Below the pieces are notes generated by a model. It made no database searches and was not told where the DNA came from. It was given only the letters and a program-made list of their open reading frames with translations. From positions 1-64,000 of the forward strand of contig NZ_QAOJ01000016.1 in assembly GCF_003050835.1 (NCBI RefSeq): 64,000 bases of DNA, in the 5' to 3' direction. Positions 17,123-26,455 of the stretch are shown here, piece after piece. This DNA is from Pseudomonas sp. GV071 (GTDB taxonomy: Bacteria; Pseudomonadota; Gammaproteobacteria; Pseudomonadales; Pseudomonadaceae). Position 1 is the stretch's first letter. Every line of letters begins with the position of its first letter. Made by a program: the position numbers and the translations under genes.

Positions 17123-17875
17123 ATGTCTCGCCTGCCGTTAATCGGCGTTACCGCTTGCACCAAGCAAGTCGGCCTCCACCCGTACCATATAGCGGGTGAT
17201 AAATACGTTCGGGCAGTGGCCGTCGGCGCAGGTGGCCTGCCATTGATCATTCCCTCGCTGGCCGATCTGCTCGATTTCGATGCCCTGCTGGACAGTCTAG
17301 ACGGCCTGCTTTTAACCGGCTCGCCATCCAACGTTGAACCTCACCTTTATAACGGCGCGACTAGTTCGCCCGGTACGTTGCATGACCCTGAGCGCGACGC
17401 CACCACCTTGCCCCTGATCCGTGCGGCAGTGGCCGCCGGCGTGCCCGTATTTGGCATTTGCCGCGGGTTTCAGGAGCTGAACGTGGCGTTTGGCGGCAGC
17501 CTGCACCAAAAGGTTCACGAAACCGGCACCTTCATGGACCACCGCGAGCCGGAGAACGAGCCCGTGGAAGTCCAATATGCACCTAGCCATCCGCTGCACG
17601 TGCAGCCGGGTGGCGTTCTCGCCGGCCTCGGCTTGCCGAGCGAGATTCGCGTCAATTCCATTCATGGCCAGGGCGTTGAACGTCTGGCGCCGGGCCTGCG
17701 TGTAGAGGCTCTGGCACCTGACGGACTGATCGAGTCGATCTCGGTCGAGGGTGCTGCGAGCTTTGCCCTCGGGGTGCAGTGGCATCCAGAATGGCAAGTA
17801 CGCTCCAACCCCGAATACCTCGCCATCTTCCAGGCATTTGGAGATGCCTGTCGCAAGCGGGCGAGTCAACGCTGA
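17123..17875 (+). CDS. spuA: Gamma-glutamyl-GABA hydrolase (class I amidotransferase type)
   Basis: 250 residues of the PuuD family. The nucleophile elbow is FGICRGFQELN (Cys113), partnered by VQWHPEWQ (His221, Glu223). LLTGSPSNVEPHLYNG is the family substrate loop. It removes glutamate from gamma-glutamyl-aminobutyrate, releasing GABA at the end of the glutamylated route. First gene of spuABCDEFGH; spuB follows after 43 bases. Confidence 0.93.
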   Translation: MSRLPLIGVTACTKQVGLHPYHIAGDKYVRAVAVGAGGLPLIIPSLADLLDFDALLDSLDGLLLTGSPSNVEPHLYNGATSSPGTLHDPERDATTLPLIRAAVAAGVPVFGICRGFQELNVAFGGSLHQKVHETGTFMDHREPENEPVEVQYAPSHPLHVQPGGVLAGLGLPSEIRVNSIHGQGVERLAPGLRVEALAPDGLIESISVEGAASFALGVQWHPEWQVRSNPEYLAIFQAFGDACRKRASQR

Positions 17876-17918
17876 GCTTAGCTATAGAGCTAGGTTTTCA
17901 ATCCCCCCTGAGGTCTTT

Positions 17919-19277
17919 ATGAGTCCCAAACTCGACCAACTCACCAGTTGGCTGAAAGAGCGCAAGATCACCGAAGTTGAGTGCTTTATTAGTGATCTGA
18001 GCGGCATTTCCCGCGGCAAAATTGCTCCAACCAACAAGTTCATCGATGAGAAGGGCATGCGTCTCCCTGAGAGCGTGCTGCTGCAGACCGTCACCGGTGA
18101 CTACGTGGAAGACGACATTTATTACGACCTGCTCGACCCGGCTGACATCGATATGATCTGCCGTCCGGACGAAAATGCCGTGTTCCTCGTACCCTGGGCG
18201 ATCGAGCCAACCGCGCAGGTGATTCACGACACCTACGACAAGCAAGGCAACCCCATCGAGTTGTCGCCGCGCAACATCCTTAAAAAGGTGCTCAAGCTCT
18301 ACGCCGAAAAGGGCTGGCAGCCTATCGTCGCGCCGGAGATGGAGTTCTACCTGACCAAGCGCAGTGACGACCCGGACTACCCGTTGCAGGCCCCGATCGG
18401 CCGCTCCGGCCGAGCCGAGACTGGCCGCCAGTCGTTCTCCATCGACGCTGCCAACGAATTCGATCCGCTGTTCGAAGACGTCTATGACTGGTGCGAGCTG
18501 CAGGAGCTGGATCTCGACACCCTGATCCACGAAGACGGCACCGCGCAAATGGAAATCAACTTCCGTCATGGCGACGCCCTGCACCTGGCCGACCAGATCA
18601 TCATCTTCAAGCGCACCATGCGTGAAGCGGCACTGAAACATAACGTCGCCGCCACCTTCATGGCCAAGCCCATGACCGGCGAGCCTGGCAGCGCGATGCA
18701 CCTGCACCAGAGCATCATCGACATCGCCACTGGCAAGAGCATCTTCTCCAACGAAGACGGCACCATGAGCCAGCTGTTCCTGCACCACATCGGTGGTCTG
18801 CAGAAATACATCCCTGAGCTGTTGCCGCTGTTCGCGCCTAACGTCAACTCGTTCCGCCGCTTCCTGCCCGACACCTCGGCGCCGGTAAACGTGGAGTGGG
18901 GCGAAGAAAACCGCACCGTGGGCCTGCGCGTTCCGGACGCTTCGCCGCAAAACCGTCGGGTGGAAAACCGCCTGCCGGGTGCCGACGCCAACCCGTATAT
19001 CGCCATCGCTGCCAGCCTGCTGTGTGGCTATATCGGTATGGTTGAGCAGCTGAACCCGAGTGCTCAGGTCAAAGGCCGTGGCTACGAGCGTCGCAACCTG
19101 CGCCTGCCGCTGACCATCGAAGACGCCCTGGAGCGCATGGAAAACTCCAAGACCGTCGAGAAGTACCTGGGCAACAAGTTTGTCAGCGGTTACATCGCCG
19201 TGAAGCGTGCCGAGCACGAGAACTTCAAGCGCGTAATCAGCTCCTGGGAACGTGAGTTCCTGCTGCTCTCGGTTTAA
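17919..19277 (+). CDS. spuB: Glutamylpolyamine synthetase (second glutamine-synthetase-like enzyme)
   Basis: 452 residues, distinct from SpuI but in the same family: CFISDLSGISRGKIAPTNKF, PEMEFYL, HEDGTAQMEINFRHGD, MAKPMTGEPGSAMHLHQS, NSFRRFLPDTSAPVNVEWGEENRT and VENRLPGADANPYIAI. It glutamylates polyamines. Having SpuB and SpuI in one locus is normal for pseudomonads and suggests different substrate preferences. The ATG at 17919 is preceded by CTGAGGTC; upstream in-frame codons overlap spuA. Confidence 0.93.
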   Translation: MSPKLDQLTSWLKERKITEVECFISDLSGISRGKIAPTNKFIDEKGMRLPESVLLQTVTGDYVEDDIYYDLLDPADIDMICRPDENAVFLVPWAIEPTAQVIHDTYDKQGNPIELSPRNILKKVLKLYAEKGWQPIVAPEMEFYLTKRSDDPDYPLQAPIGRSGRAETGRQSFSIDAANEFDPLFEDVYDWCELQELDLDTLIHEDGTAQMEINFRHGDALHLADQIIIFKRTMREAALKHNVAATFMAKPMTGEPGSAMHLHQSIIDIATGKSIFSNEDGTMSQLFLHHIGGLQKYIPELLPLFAPNVNSFRRFLPDTSAPVNVEWGEENRTVGLRVPDASPQNRRVENRLPGADANPYIAIAASLLCGYIGMVEQLNPSAQVKGRGYERRNLRLPLTIEDALERMENSKTVEKYLGNKFVSGYIAVKRAEHENFKRVISSWEREFLLLSV

Positions 19278-19289
19278 TCAGAGACTCAC

Positions 19290-19313
19290 CAGGCCCGGCA
19301 CCCACCGGGCCTG
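19290..19313 (+). promoter_or_regulatory. Stem-loop between spuB and spuC
   Basis: CAGGCCCGG-CACCCA-CCGGGCCTG stem followed by TTTGAATT. The T run is too short for a strong terminator, so partial termination or protection of the upstream mRNA is more likely. Confidence 0.6.
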
Positions 19314-19331
19314 TTTGAATTGAGGTTTTTA

Positions 19332-20699
19332 ATGACCAGCCCGATGAAAAATCCACAGACTCGCCAGTGGCAAGAGCTGAGTAACAACCATCACCTGGCA
19401 CCGTTCAGCGACTATAAACAGCTGAAGGAAGTCGGTCCGCGCATCATCACCCGTGCTGACGGCGTGTACCTGTGGGACAGCGAAGGCAACAAGATTCTCG
19501 ACGCCATGGCCGGTCTCTGGTGCGTGGCCATCGGCTACGGCCGTGACGAGCTGGCTGATGCTGCCGCCAAGCAGATGAAAGAGCTGCCGTTCTACAACAC
19601 CTTCTTCATGACCGCGCACCCACCGGTGCTCGAACTGGCCAAGACCATCGCCGAGCTGGCGCCGCCACACATGAACCACGTGTTCTTTACCGGTTCGGGT
19701 TCCGAAGGTAACGACACCATGCTGCGCATGGTCCGTCATTACTGGCAGGTGAAAGGCAAGCCCGAGAAGAAAGTAGTGATCGGCCGTATCAACGGTTACC
19801 ACGGCTCCACCGTGGCCGGCGCCGCCCTGGGCGGTATGCAGGGCATGCACGAGCAGGCCGGTACCTTGCCGGACATCGTGCACATCCCACAGCCGTACTG
19901 GTTCGGTGAAGGCGGCGACATGAGCCCGGCCGAGTTTGGTATCTGGGCGGCTGATCAGCTGGAAAAGAAAATTCTCGAAGTGGGCGAAGACAAAGTCGCC
20001 GCCTTTATCGCAGAGCCGATCCAGGGCGCCGGCGGTGTGATCGTGCCGCCAGACACTTACTGGCCGCGCGTGCGCGAGATCCTCGCCAAGTACGACATTC
20101 TGTTCGCCGCTGACGAAGTGATCTGTGGTTTTGGCCGTACCGGCGAGTGGTTCGGCAGTGACTACTACGGCAATACCCCGGACCTGATGACCATCGCCAA
20201 GGGCCTGACCTCGGGTTACATCCCCATGGGTGGCCTGATCGTCAGCGACAAAGTAGCGGAAGTGATCAACGAAGGCGGTGATTTCAACCACGGTTTCACC
20301 TACTCCGGTCACCCGGTAGCGGCGGCTGTGGCACTGGAAAACCTGCGGATTATTCGCGAGGAAAAAATTCTCGAGAAGGTCCGTGCAGAAACGGCACCGT
20401 ATTTGCAAAAGCGTTTGCGTGAGCTGGCGGATCACCCTCTGGTGGGTGAAGTGCGCGGTCTTGGCATGCTGGGCGCGATCGAGTTGGTGAAGAACAAAAA
20501 GACCCGCGAGCGGTTCGAGGGCAAGGGCGTTGGCATGATCTGCCGCGGCCACTGCTTCAACAACGGTCTGATCATGCGCGCCGTTGGCGACACCATGATC
20601 ATTGCGCCGCCGCTGGTAATCAGCAAAACAGAAATCGATGAGCTGGTGGAAAAGGCACGTAAATGCCTGGACCTCACCGCCAGTGCAGTACTCGGTTAA
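19332..20699 (+). CDS. spuC: Polyamine:pyruvate aminotransferase
   Basis: 455 residues, class III PLP-dependent aminotransferase. FFTGSGSEGNDT binds the cofactor phosphate, LFAADEVICGFGRTG holds the pyridine-binding Asp, and TIAKGLTSGYIPMGG holds the Schiff-base lysine (about residue 290). In pseudomonads SpuC transaminates putrescine and other diamines with pyruvate, giving aminoaldehyde and alanine. The start MTSPMKN is preferred over one four codons earlier because TTGAGG is better spaced from it. Confidence 0.94.
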   Translation: MTSPMKNPQTRQWQELSNNHHLAPFSDYKQLKEVGPRIITRADGVYLWDSEGNKILDAMAGLWCVAIGYGRDELADAAAKQMKELPFYNTFFMTAHPPVLELAKTIAELAPPHMNHVFFTGSGSEGNDTMLRMVRHYWQVKGKPEKKVVIGRINGYHGSTVAGAALGGMQGMHEQAGTLPDIVHIPQPYWFGEGGDMSPAEFGIWAADQLEKKILEVGEDKVAAFIAEPIQGAGGVIVPPDTYWPRVREILAKYDILFAADEVICGFGRTGEWFGSDYYGNTPDLMTIAKGLTSGYIPMGGLIVSDKVAEVINEGGDFNHGFTYSGHPVAAAVALENLRIIREEKILEKVRAETAPYLQKRLRELADHPLVGEVRGLGMLGAIELVKNKKTRERFEGKGVGMICRGHCFNNGLIMRAVGDTMIIAPPLVISKTEIDELVEKARKCLDLTASAVLG

Positions 20700-20717
20700 G
20701 CAGTAGAGGGTTGGTTC

Positions 20718-20745
20718 GCTGGTGAGGGAAAATTTGCCTCCCAGC
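20718..20745 (+). promoter_or_regulatory. Stem-loop after spuC
   Basis: GCTGGTGAGG and CCTCCCAGC pair with one bulged T; no T run follows. The 198-base gap to spuD shows no gene; it may also carry an internal promoter, which I cannot identify. Confidence 0.45.
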
Positions 20746-20897
20746 GTAGTGAAAAGTTGTAAACCCGCGCTGGTCCTTGCCAGACTGCACGGTGCGTTGG
20801 CCAGGCTCACCGAAGGGTGGCCGCCAAGGGGGTGGATGCAACGCCCCCAGAGCAAACGCCACTGTTCGGATAACTACATAAAACAGGAGCTGTACGC

Positions 20898-21995
20898 ATG
20901 AAAACATTCGGCAAGTCCTTTCTCGCGTTGTCCTTATTGGGAGTGATGGTCGGCGCGGTCCAGGCCGATGACAAAGTGCTACACGTGTACAACTGGTCCG
21001 ATTACATCGCACCGGACACCGTTGAGAAGTTCACCAAAGAGACCGGCATCAAAGTGGTCTACGACGTGTACGACAGCAACGAAGTTCTCGAAGCCAAATT
21101 GCTGGCCGGCAAGTCGGGTTATGACATCGTGGTTCCGTCCAACTCCTTCCTGGCCAAACAGATCAAAGCCGGCGTTTACCAGCCGCTCGATCGCGCCAAG
21201 CTGCCGAACTACAAGAATCTCAATCCTGAGCTGATGAAGACCCTGGAAATCAGCGACCCGGCGAACAAATTCGCCATCCCTTACCTGTGGGGCACCATCG
21301 GTATCGGCTACAACGTCGACAAGGTCAAAGCTGTTCTGGGTGAAAACGCGCCAGTGGATTCCTGGGACCTGGTGTTCAAACCAGAAAACATGGCCAAGCT
21401 CAAAGAGTGCGGCGTGAGCTTCCTCGATTCGCCAACCGAAATGCTCCCGGCGGCCCTGCACTATCTGGGCTACAAGCCTGATAGCCAGGACCCGAAAGAG
21501 TTGGCTGCGGCTGAAGCACTGTTCCTCAAAGTGCGTCCTTCGACTGCCTACTTCCACTCGTCCAAGTACATCTCGGACCTGGCCAACGGCAACATCTGCG
21601 TAGCCGTCGGTTACTCGGGTGACATCTACCAGGCCAAGTCGCGCGCTGAAGAAGCGAAGAACAAGGTCAATGTTGGCTACAACATTCCGAAAGAAGGCGC
21701 CGGTGCATTCTTCGACACCGTAGCCATTCCGAAGGATGCCGAGAACCCGGAAGGCGCGCACAAGTTCATCGACTTCCTGCTCAAGCCAGAAATCATTGCC
21801 GAGATCAGCGACGAAGTGTCCTACCCGAACGGTAACTCCGCTGCCACCCCGTTGGTGAGCGAAGCCATCCGTAAGGACCCAGGCATCTACCCAAGCGAAG
21901 ACGTAATGAAAAAGCTCTACGCGTTCCCTGACCTTCCGGCCAAGGTTCAGCGTGTAATGACCCGCTCCTGGACCAAGATCAAGTCCGGCAAGTAA
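20898..21995 (+). CDS. spuD: Putrescine-binding periplasmic protein
   Basis: 365 residues with a signal peptide (SFLALSLLGVMVGAVQA). VYNWSDYIAPDT, IVVPSNSFLAKQIKAGVY, LWGTIGIGYNVDKV and FHSSKYISDLANGNICVAVGYSGDI are family hallmarks. At the residue said to set specificity it has Phe (FFDTVAIPKD, Phe271), fitting putrescine as ligand, where the SpuE paralogue has Trp. It feeds the SpuFGH translocator encoded downstream. ACAGGAGC precedes the ATG. Confidence 0.94.
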   Translation: MKTFGKSFLALSLLGVMVGAVQADDKVLHVYNWSDYIAPDTVEKFTKETGIKVVYDVYDSNEVLEAKLLAGKSGYDIVVPSNSFLAKQIKAGVYQPLDRAKLPNYKNLNPELMKTLEISDPANKFAIPYLWGTIGIGYNVDKVKAVLGENAPVDSWDLVFKPENMAKLKECGVSFLDSPTEMLPAALHYLGYKPDSQDPKELAAAEALFLKVRPSTAYFHSSKYISDLANGNICVAVGYSGDIYQAKSRAEEAKNKVNVGYNIPKEGAGAFFDTVAIPKDAENPEGAHKFIDFLLKPEIIAEISDEVSYPNGNSAATPLVSEAIRKDPGIYPSEDVMKKLYAFPDLPAKVQRVMTRSWTKIKSGK

Positions 21996-22018
21996 GTCAA
22001 AGCGACCTGATGACAGCT

Positions 22019-22037
22019 CCGGCGGCTTTGCCGCTGG
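22019..22037 (+). promoter_or_regulatory. Stem-loop after spuD
   Basis: CCGGCGGC-TTT-GCCGCTGG forms an 8-base-pair stem (one G-U pair) 23 bases past the spuD stop, without a T run. The rest of the 243-base spuD-spuE gap shows nothing coding. Confidence 0.55.
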
Positions 22038-22238
22038 GGCCGTCAAGGCTCCAGGTCTGTCAGTGGATGTATTGCTCAGTAGTTGAAGTGCCGAGCTCTA
22101 AGCAGTTGGCGTTTGCAGTTTTTTGCGCCCTGGAATTGTTGTTTCACCCCCTGCAGCGCTGCGCACAGGTGGTGAACGCGGTAACCAACAGGCCACCGTT
22201 GATGGCCATAGTGATCTAACAAAAATGAGGATGGACAT

Positions 22239-23333
22239 GTGCGAATTCCCTTCCGCAAAACCCTGATAAGCGCCGTCGCCTTGATGGGCTTCAGCGCCCT
22301 GGCCCAGGCCGAGCAGACAGTGCATGTCTACAACTGGACCGACTATATCGGTGAAACCACCCTGGCGGACTTCCAGAAAGCCACCGGGATCAAACCGGTC
22401 TACGACGTCTTCGACTCCAACGAAACCCTCGAAGGCAAAATGCTTGCTGGCCACACCGGCTACGACGTGGTGGTGCCCTCGAACAACTTCCTGTCCAAGC
22501 AGATCAAGGCCGGCGTGTTCCAGAAACTCGACCGCAGCCAACTGCCGAATTTCAGCAACCTGGATCCCAAGCTGCTCAAGCAGCTGGAAAAGAGCGATCC
22601 GGGCAATCTGTACGCGGTGCCGTACCTGTGGGGTACCAATGGCATCGGCTACAACGTGGCAAAAATCAAAGCGGTATTGGGCGTCGACCATATCGACTCC
22701 TGGGCCATGCTTTTTGAGCCAGAAAACATCAAGAAGCTGACCCAGTGCGGTGTCGCCTTCCTCGACTCGCCGGATGAAATGTTCCCGGCCGTGCTGAACT
22801 ACATGGGCCTCGACCCCAACAGCACCAACCCCGATGACTACAAAAAGGCCGAAGCCAAACTCCTGGCCGTTCGCCCTTACGTGACCTACTTCCATTCTTC
22901 GAAATACATCTCGGACCTGGCCAACGGTGATATCTGCATCGCGGCAGGTTTCTCCGGCGACATCTTCCAAGCCGCTTCGCGCGCCAAGGAAGCAGGCAAA
23001 GGGATCGAGATCGCCTATAGCATCCCCAAAGAGGGCGGCAACCTGTGGTTCGACATGCTCGCCATTCCGGCTGATGCGCCGAACGCCAAACAGGCCCACG
23101 CCTTTATCAATTACCTGCTGGACCCCAAGGTGATCTCGCCGATCAGCGAATACGTCGGTTACGCCAACCCCAACAGCAAAGCTGATGCGGTGATGGATCA
23201 GGAGCTGCGTAACGACCCTGCGGTTTACCCACCGCAAGAGGTCATCGACCGCCTGTACGTGTCCGTGCCGTTGCCACCCAAGCTGCAACGCATCGAGACC
23301 CGTTCCTGGACCAAGATCAAGTCCGGCAAGTAA
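22239..23333 (+). CDS. spuE: Spermidine-binding periplasmic protein
   Basis: 364 residues. The start is GTG (reading VRIPFRKTLIS), placed 7 bases after a GAGGA ribosome site; ATG triplets close by are in other frames. Signal peptide TLISAVALMGFSALAQA. VYNWTDYIGETT and LWGTNGIGYNV are shared with SpuD. Trp270 (EGGNLWFDM) corresponds to the residue reported to give SpuE its spermidine preference. It serves the same SpuFGH permease as SpuD. Confidence 0.94.
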   Translation: MRIPFRKTLISAVALMGFSALAQAEQTVHVYNWTDYIGETTLADFQKATGIKPVYDVFDSNETLEGKMLAGHTGYDVVVPSNNFLSKQIKAGVFQKLDRSQLPNFSNLDPKLLKQLEKSDPGNLYAVPYLWGTNGIGYNVAKIKAVLGVDHIDSWAMLFEPENIKKLTQCGVAFLDSPDEMFPAVLNYMGLDPNSTNPDDYKKAEAKLLAVRPYVTYFHSSKYISDLANGDICIAAGFSGDIFQAASRAKEAGKGIEIAYSIPKEGGNLWFDMLAIPADAPNAKQAHAFINYLLDPKVISPISEYVGYANPNSKADAVMDQELRNDPAVYPPQEVIDRLYVSVPLPPKLQRIETRSWTKIKSGK

Positions 23334-23407
23334 CCCGAAAGAGCAGCGTGCACTCAGCGCTCATAAACCCAGTAATCACCTGACCCTGTCGGGTGACGAT
23401 GAAAAAA

Positions 23408-23430
23408 GGCCGGCCCGTAGTGGGTTGGCC
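23408..23430 (+). promoter_or_regulatory. Stem-loop after spuE
   Basis: GGCCGGCCC and GGGTTGGCC pair over nine positions (two G-U pairs) around a GTAGT loop, between spuE and spuF. It has no T run, so transcript protection or partial attenuation is more likely than termination. Confidence 0.55.
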
Positions 23431-23456
23431 CTCAAAATAAAGTTGGGAGTTTTGTA

Positions 23457-24599
23457 ATGGCAGTTGCCTCCGGCGCCTACAAGAAAGCCCTCGAGGGCGA
23501 CCAGAAACCTAAAGAGGTTTTGGTCAAAATCGATCGGGTGACCAAGAAGTTCGACGAGACGATTGCAGTGGACGATGTGTCCCTGACAATCAACAAAGGC
23601 GAAATTTTCGCCCTGCTCGGCGGCTCCGGGTCGGGTAAATCCACCTTGCTGCGGATGCTGGCAGGCTTTGAACGCCCAACCGAGGGACGGATCTTCCTCG
23701 ACGGCCAGGACATCACCGATATGCCGCCCTACGAGCGGCCGATCAACATGATGTTCCAGTCCTATGCACTGTTCCCGCATATGACCGTGGCGCAGAACAT
23801 CGCCTTCGGCTTGAAGCAGGACCGCATGTCTGCCGCCGAGATCGATGCGCGCGTCAACGAGATGCTCAAGCTGGTGCAGATGACCCAGTACGCCAAGCGC
23901 AAGCCGCACCAGCTCTCTGGTGGCCAGCGTCAGCGAGTGGCCCTGGCCCGTTCCCTGGCCAAGAGCCCGAAACTGCTGCTGCTCGACGAGCCGATGGGTG
24001 CCCTGGACAAGAAGCTGCGTTCGCAAATGCAGCTCGAGCTGGTGGAAATCATCGAGCGCGTCGGCGTGACCTGCGTCATGGTGACCCACGACCAGGAAGA
24101 GGCCATGACCATGGCCGAGCGCATCGCGATCATGCACCTGGGCTGGATCGCCCAGATCGGCAGCCCGATCGACATCTACGAAACCCCTACCAGCCGCATG
24201 GTCTGCGAGTTCATCGGCAACGTGAACCTGTTCGACGGCCAAGTGGTTGAAGACATGGAAGGCCACGCCCTGATCGCCAGCCCGGATCTGGAACGCGCCA
24301 TCTACGTTGGCCACGGCGTGACCACCTCGGTGCAGGACAAACAGATCACCTACGCCATTCGCCCGGAAAAACTGCTGGTCACCACCGACATGCCGACCTG
24401 CGAATACAACTGGTCGCGCGGCAAGGTGCATGACATCGCTTACCTGGGTGGTCACTCGGTGTTCTACGTGGAACTGCCAAGCGGCAAGATCGTGCAGTCG
24501 TTCGTGGCCAACGCTGAACGTCGCGGCGCGCGCCCAACCTGGGGCGACGAAGTGTACGTGTGGTGGGAAGACGATAGCGGGGTCGCGTTGCGCTCATGA
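23457..24599 (+). CDS. spuF: Polyamine ABC transporter ATP-binding protein
   Basis: 380 residues, PotA/PotG class. Walker A GGSGSGKST (about residues 59-67), Q-loop MMFQSYALFPHMTV, signature LSGGQRQRVALARSL, Walker B LLLLDEPMGALD, then VTHDQEEA. The last 120 residues form a TOBE-type regulatory domain (YAIRPEKLLVTT). It powers polyamine uptake by SpuG/SpuH. GGGAGTTTTGT precedes the ATG, and its end overlaps spuG by four bases. Confidence 0.95.
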   Translation: MAVASGAYKKALEGDQKPKEVLVKIDRVTKKFDETIAVDDVSLTINKGEIFALLGGSGSGKSTLLRMLAGFERPTEGRIFLDGQDITDMPPYERPINMMFQSYALFPHMTVAQNIAFGLKQDRMSAAEIDARVNEMLKLVQMTQYAKRKPHQLSGGQRQRVALARSLAKSPKLLLLDEPMGALDKKLRSQMQLELVEIIERVGVTCVMVTHDQEEAMTMAERIAIMHLGWIAQIGSPIDIYETPTSRMVCEFIGNVNLFDGQVVEDMEGHALIASPDLERAIYVGHGVTTSVQDKQITYAIRPEKLLVTTDMPTCEYNWSRGKVHDIAYLGGHSVFYVELPSGKIVQSFVANAERRGARPTWGDEVYVWWEDDSGVALRS

Positions 24600-25504
24600 A
24601 AAGTCGAAAACCCAAGTGGTATAAGCCCACGGGCCGCCACGCTGTCATTGGCGTGCCGTTCCTGTGGCTCTTCCTGTTCTTCATGCTGCCGTTCTTCATC
24701 GTCTTGAAGATCAGCTTCGCTGAAGCCGACGTTGCCATTCCGCCGTATACCGAAATCTTCTCCTACGTGGAGCAGAAGCTGCAGATCCTCCTCAACATCG
24801 GCAACTACGTGATGCTCAGCGAGGACGAGCTGTATATCTCGGCCTACCTGGGTTCGTTGAAGATGGCCTTCTTCAGCACCCTGCTGTGCCTGGTGATCGG
24901 GTTCCCCATGGCCTATGGCATTGCCCGCGCCAACAAGGACACCCAGACCGTTCTGTTGCTGCTGATCATGATGCCGACCTGGACGGCGATTCTGATCCGC
25001 GTGTATGCCTGGATGGGCATCCTCAGCAACAACGGCCTGTTGAATGCCTTCCTGCTGTGGCTGGGGGTGATCAACGAGCCGCTGCAGATTCTCAACACCA
25101 ACCTCGCGGTGTACATCGGCGTCGTTTACTCGTACCTGCCGTTCATGGTGCTGCCGCTGTTCGCCAACCTGGTGAAACACGACCTGTCGTTGCTGGAAGC
25201 GGCCTCGGACCTCGGTTCCACCAACATCAACAGCTTCTGGAAAATCACCGTACCGCTGGCCAAGAACGGCATCATCGCCGGCTGCATGCTGGTGTTCATT
25301 CCGGTAGTGGGTGAGTTCGTGATTCCTGAGCTTCTCGGTGGTCCGGAAACCCTGATGATCGGTAAGGTGTTGTGGCAAGAGTTCTTCAACAACCGCGACT
25401 GGCCGGTGGCCTCTGCCCTGGCGGTAGTAATGCTGGCGATCCTCATCGTGCCCATCATTCTGTTCAACCGTAGCCAAGCCAAAGAACTGGAGGCCAAAGC
25501 ATGA
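24596..25504 (+). CDS. spuG: Polyamine ABC transporter permease 1
   Basis: 302 residues, PotB/PotH type, six membrane segments. The EAA loop LLEAASDLGSTNINSFWKITVPLAKNGIIAG contacts SpuF. It pairs with SpuH to form the inner-membrane channel. ATGA overlaps at both ends (with spuF and spuH) point to translational coupling. Confidence 0.94.
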   Translation: MKSRKPKWYKPTGRHAVIGVPFLWLFLFFMLPFFIVLKISFAEADVAIPPYTEIFSYVEQKLQILLNIGNYVMLSEDELYISAYLGSLKMAFFSTLLCLVIGFPMAYGIARANKDTQTVLLLLIMMPTWTAILIRVYAWMGILSNNGLLNAFLLWLGVINEPLQILNTNLAVYIGVVYSYLPFMVLPLFANLVKHDLSLLEAASDLGSTNINSFWKITVPLAKNGIIAGCMLVFIPVVGEFVIPELLGGPETLMIGKVLWQEFFNNRDWPVASALAVVMLAILIVPIILFNRSQAKELEAKA

Positions 25505-26400
25505 AGCGCTTCAGTTTCTCAAACGTGATGTTGGTGCTGGGCCTGTTGTTCATCTACATGCCGATGGTGATTCTGGTCATCTACTCGTTCAACGCCTCCA
25601 AACTGGTAACGGTGTGGGGTGGTTGGTCGGTGAAGTGGTATGTGGGCTTGCTGGACAACACCCAACTGATGAACTCGGTGGGTCGCTCGCTGGAAATCGC
25701 TTTCTACACCGCGATTTCTGCAGTGATTCTCGGCACCCTGGCAGCGTTCGTGCTGACCCGTATCACCCACTTCAAGGGTCGCACCTTGTTCGGTGGTCTG
25801 GTCACCGCGCCGCTGGTAATGCCGGAAGTGATCACCGGTCTGTCGCTGCTGCTGTTGTTCGTGGCACTCACCCAGATCCCGTTCTGGCCGCAAGAGCGTG
25901 GCCTGCTGACCATCTGGATCGCCCACACTACTTTCTGCGCCTCCTACGTGGCAGTGGTGGTATCGGCGCGCTTGCGTGAGCTGGACATGTCCATCGAAGA
26001 AGCGGCAATGGACCTGGGTGCCAAGCCGTGGAAGGTGTTCATGCTGATCACCATCCCGATGATCGCACCCTCATTGGCAGCGGGCGGCATGATGTCCTTC
26101 GCCCTGTCGCTGGACGATCTGGTACTGGCCAGCTTCGTCTCGGGCCCGGGTTCCACCACCTTGCCGATGGAAGTGTTTTCCGCCGTGCGTCTGGGGGTGA
26201 AACCGGAGATCAACGCCGTCGCCAGCTTGATTCTGCTGGTGGTGTCGATCTTCACCTTCCTGGTCTGGTTCTTCAGCCGCAAAGCCGAGAAACGCCGTCT
26301 GCGTGCCATCCAGCAAGCCATGGATGAAACCACCGGCGCGGCTAACGCCGCTGGCCCGGATAGCCGTCGTGATCCCTCCCAGCAACACGCTCCGGCGTGA
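25501..26400 (+). CDS. spuH: Polyamine ABC transporter permease 2
   Basis: 299 residues, PotC/PotI type with six membrane segments and the EAA loop IEEAAMDLGAKPWKVFMLITIPMIAPSLAAG. Last gene of the spuABCDEFGH operon; a strong terminator follows. The C-terminal 25 residues (DETTGAANAAGPDSRRDPSQ) are a polar tail beyond the last membrane helix. Confidence 0.94.
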   Translation: MKRFSFSNVMLVLGLLFIYMPMVILVIYSFNASKLVTVWGGWSVKWYVGLLDNTQLMNSVGRSLEIAFYTAISAVILGTLAAFVLTRITHFKGRTLFGGLVTAPLVMPEVITGLSLLLLFVALTQIPFWPQERGLLTIWIAHTTFCASYVAVVVSARLRELDMSIEEAAMDLGAKPWKVFMLITIPMIAPSLAAGGMMSFALSLDDLVLASFVSGPGSTTLPMEVFSAVRLGVKPEINAVASLILLVVSIFTFLVWFFSRKAEKRRLRAIQQAMDETTGAANAAGPDSRRDPSQQHAPA

Positions 26401-26416
26401 TGATGGTGGACCAATA

Positions 26417-26442
26417 AAAGACGCCCTTCGGGGCGTTTTTTA
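26417..26442 (+). terminator. Terminator of the spu operon
   Basis: AAAAGACGCCC-TTCG-GGGCGTTTTTT; the wider sequence (GACCAATAAAA...TTTTATTGGTC) is palindromic, so it can act on both strands and would also end the MutS-like operon arriving from the other side. Confidence 0.92.
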
Positions 26443-26455
26443 TTGGTCTAGCGAG

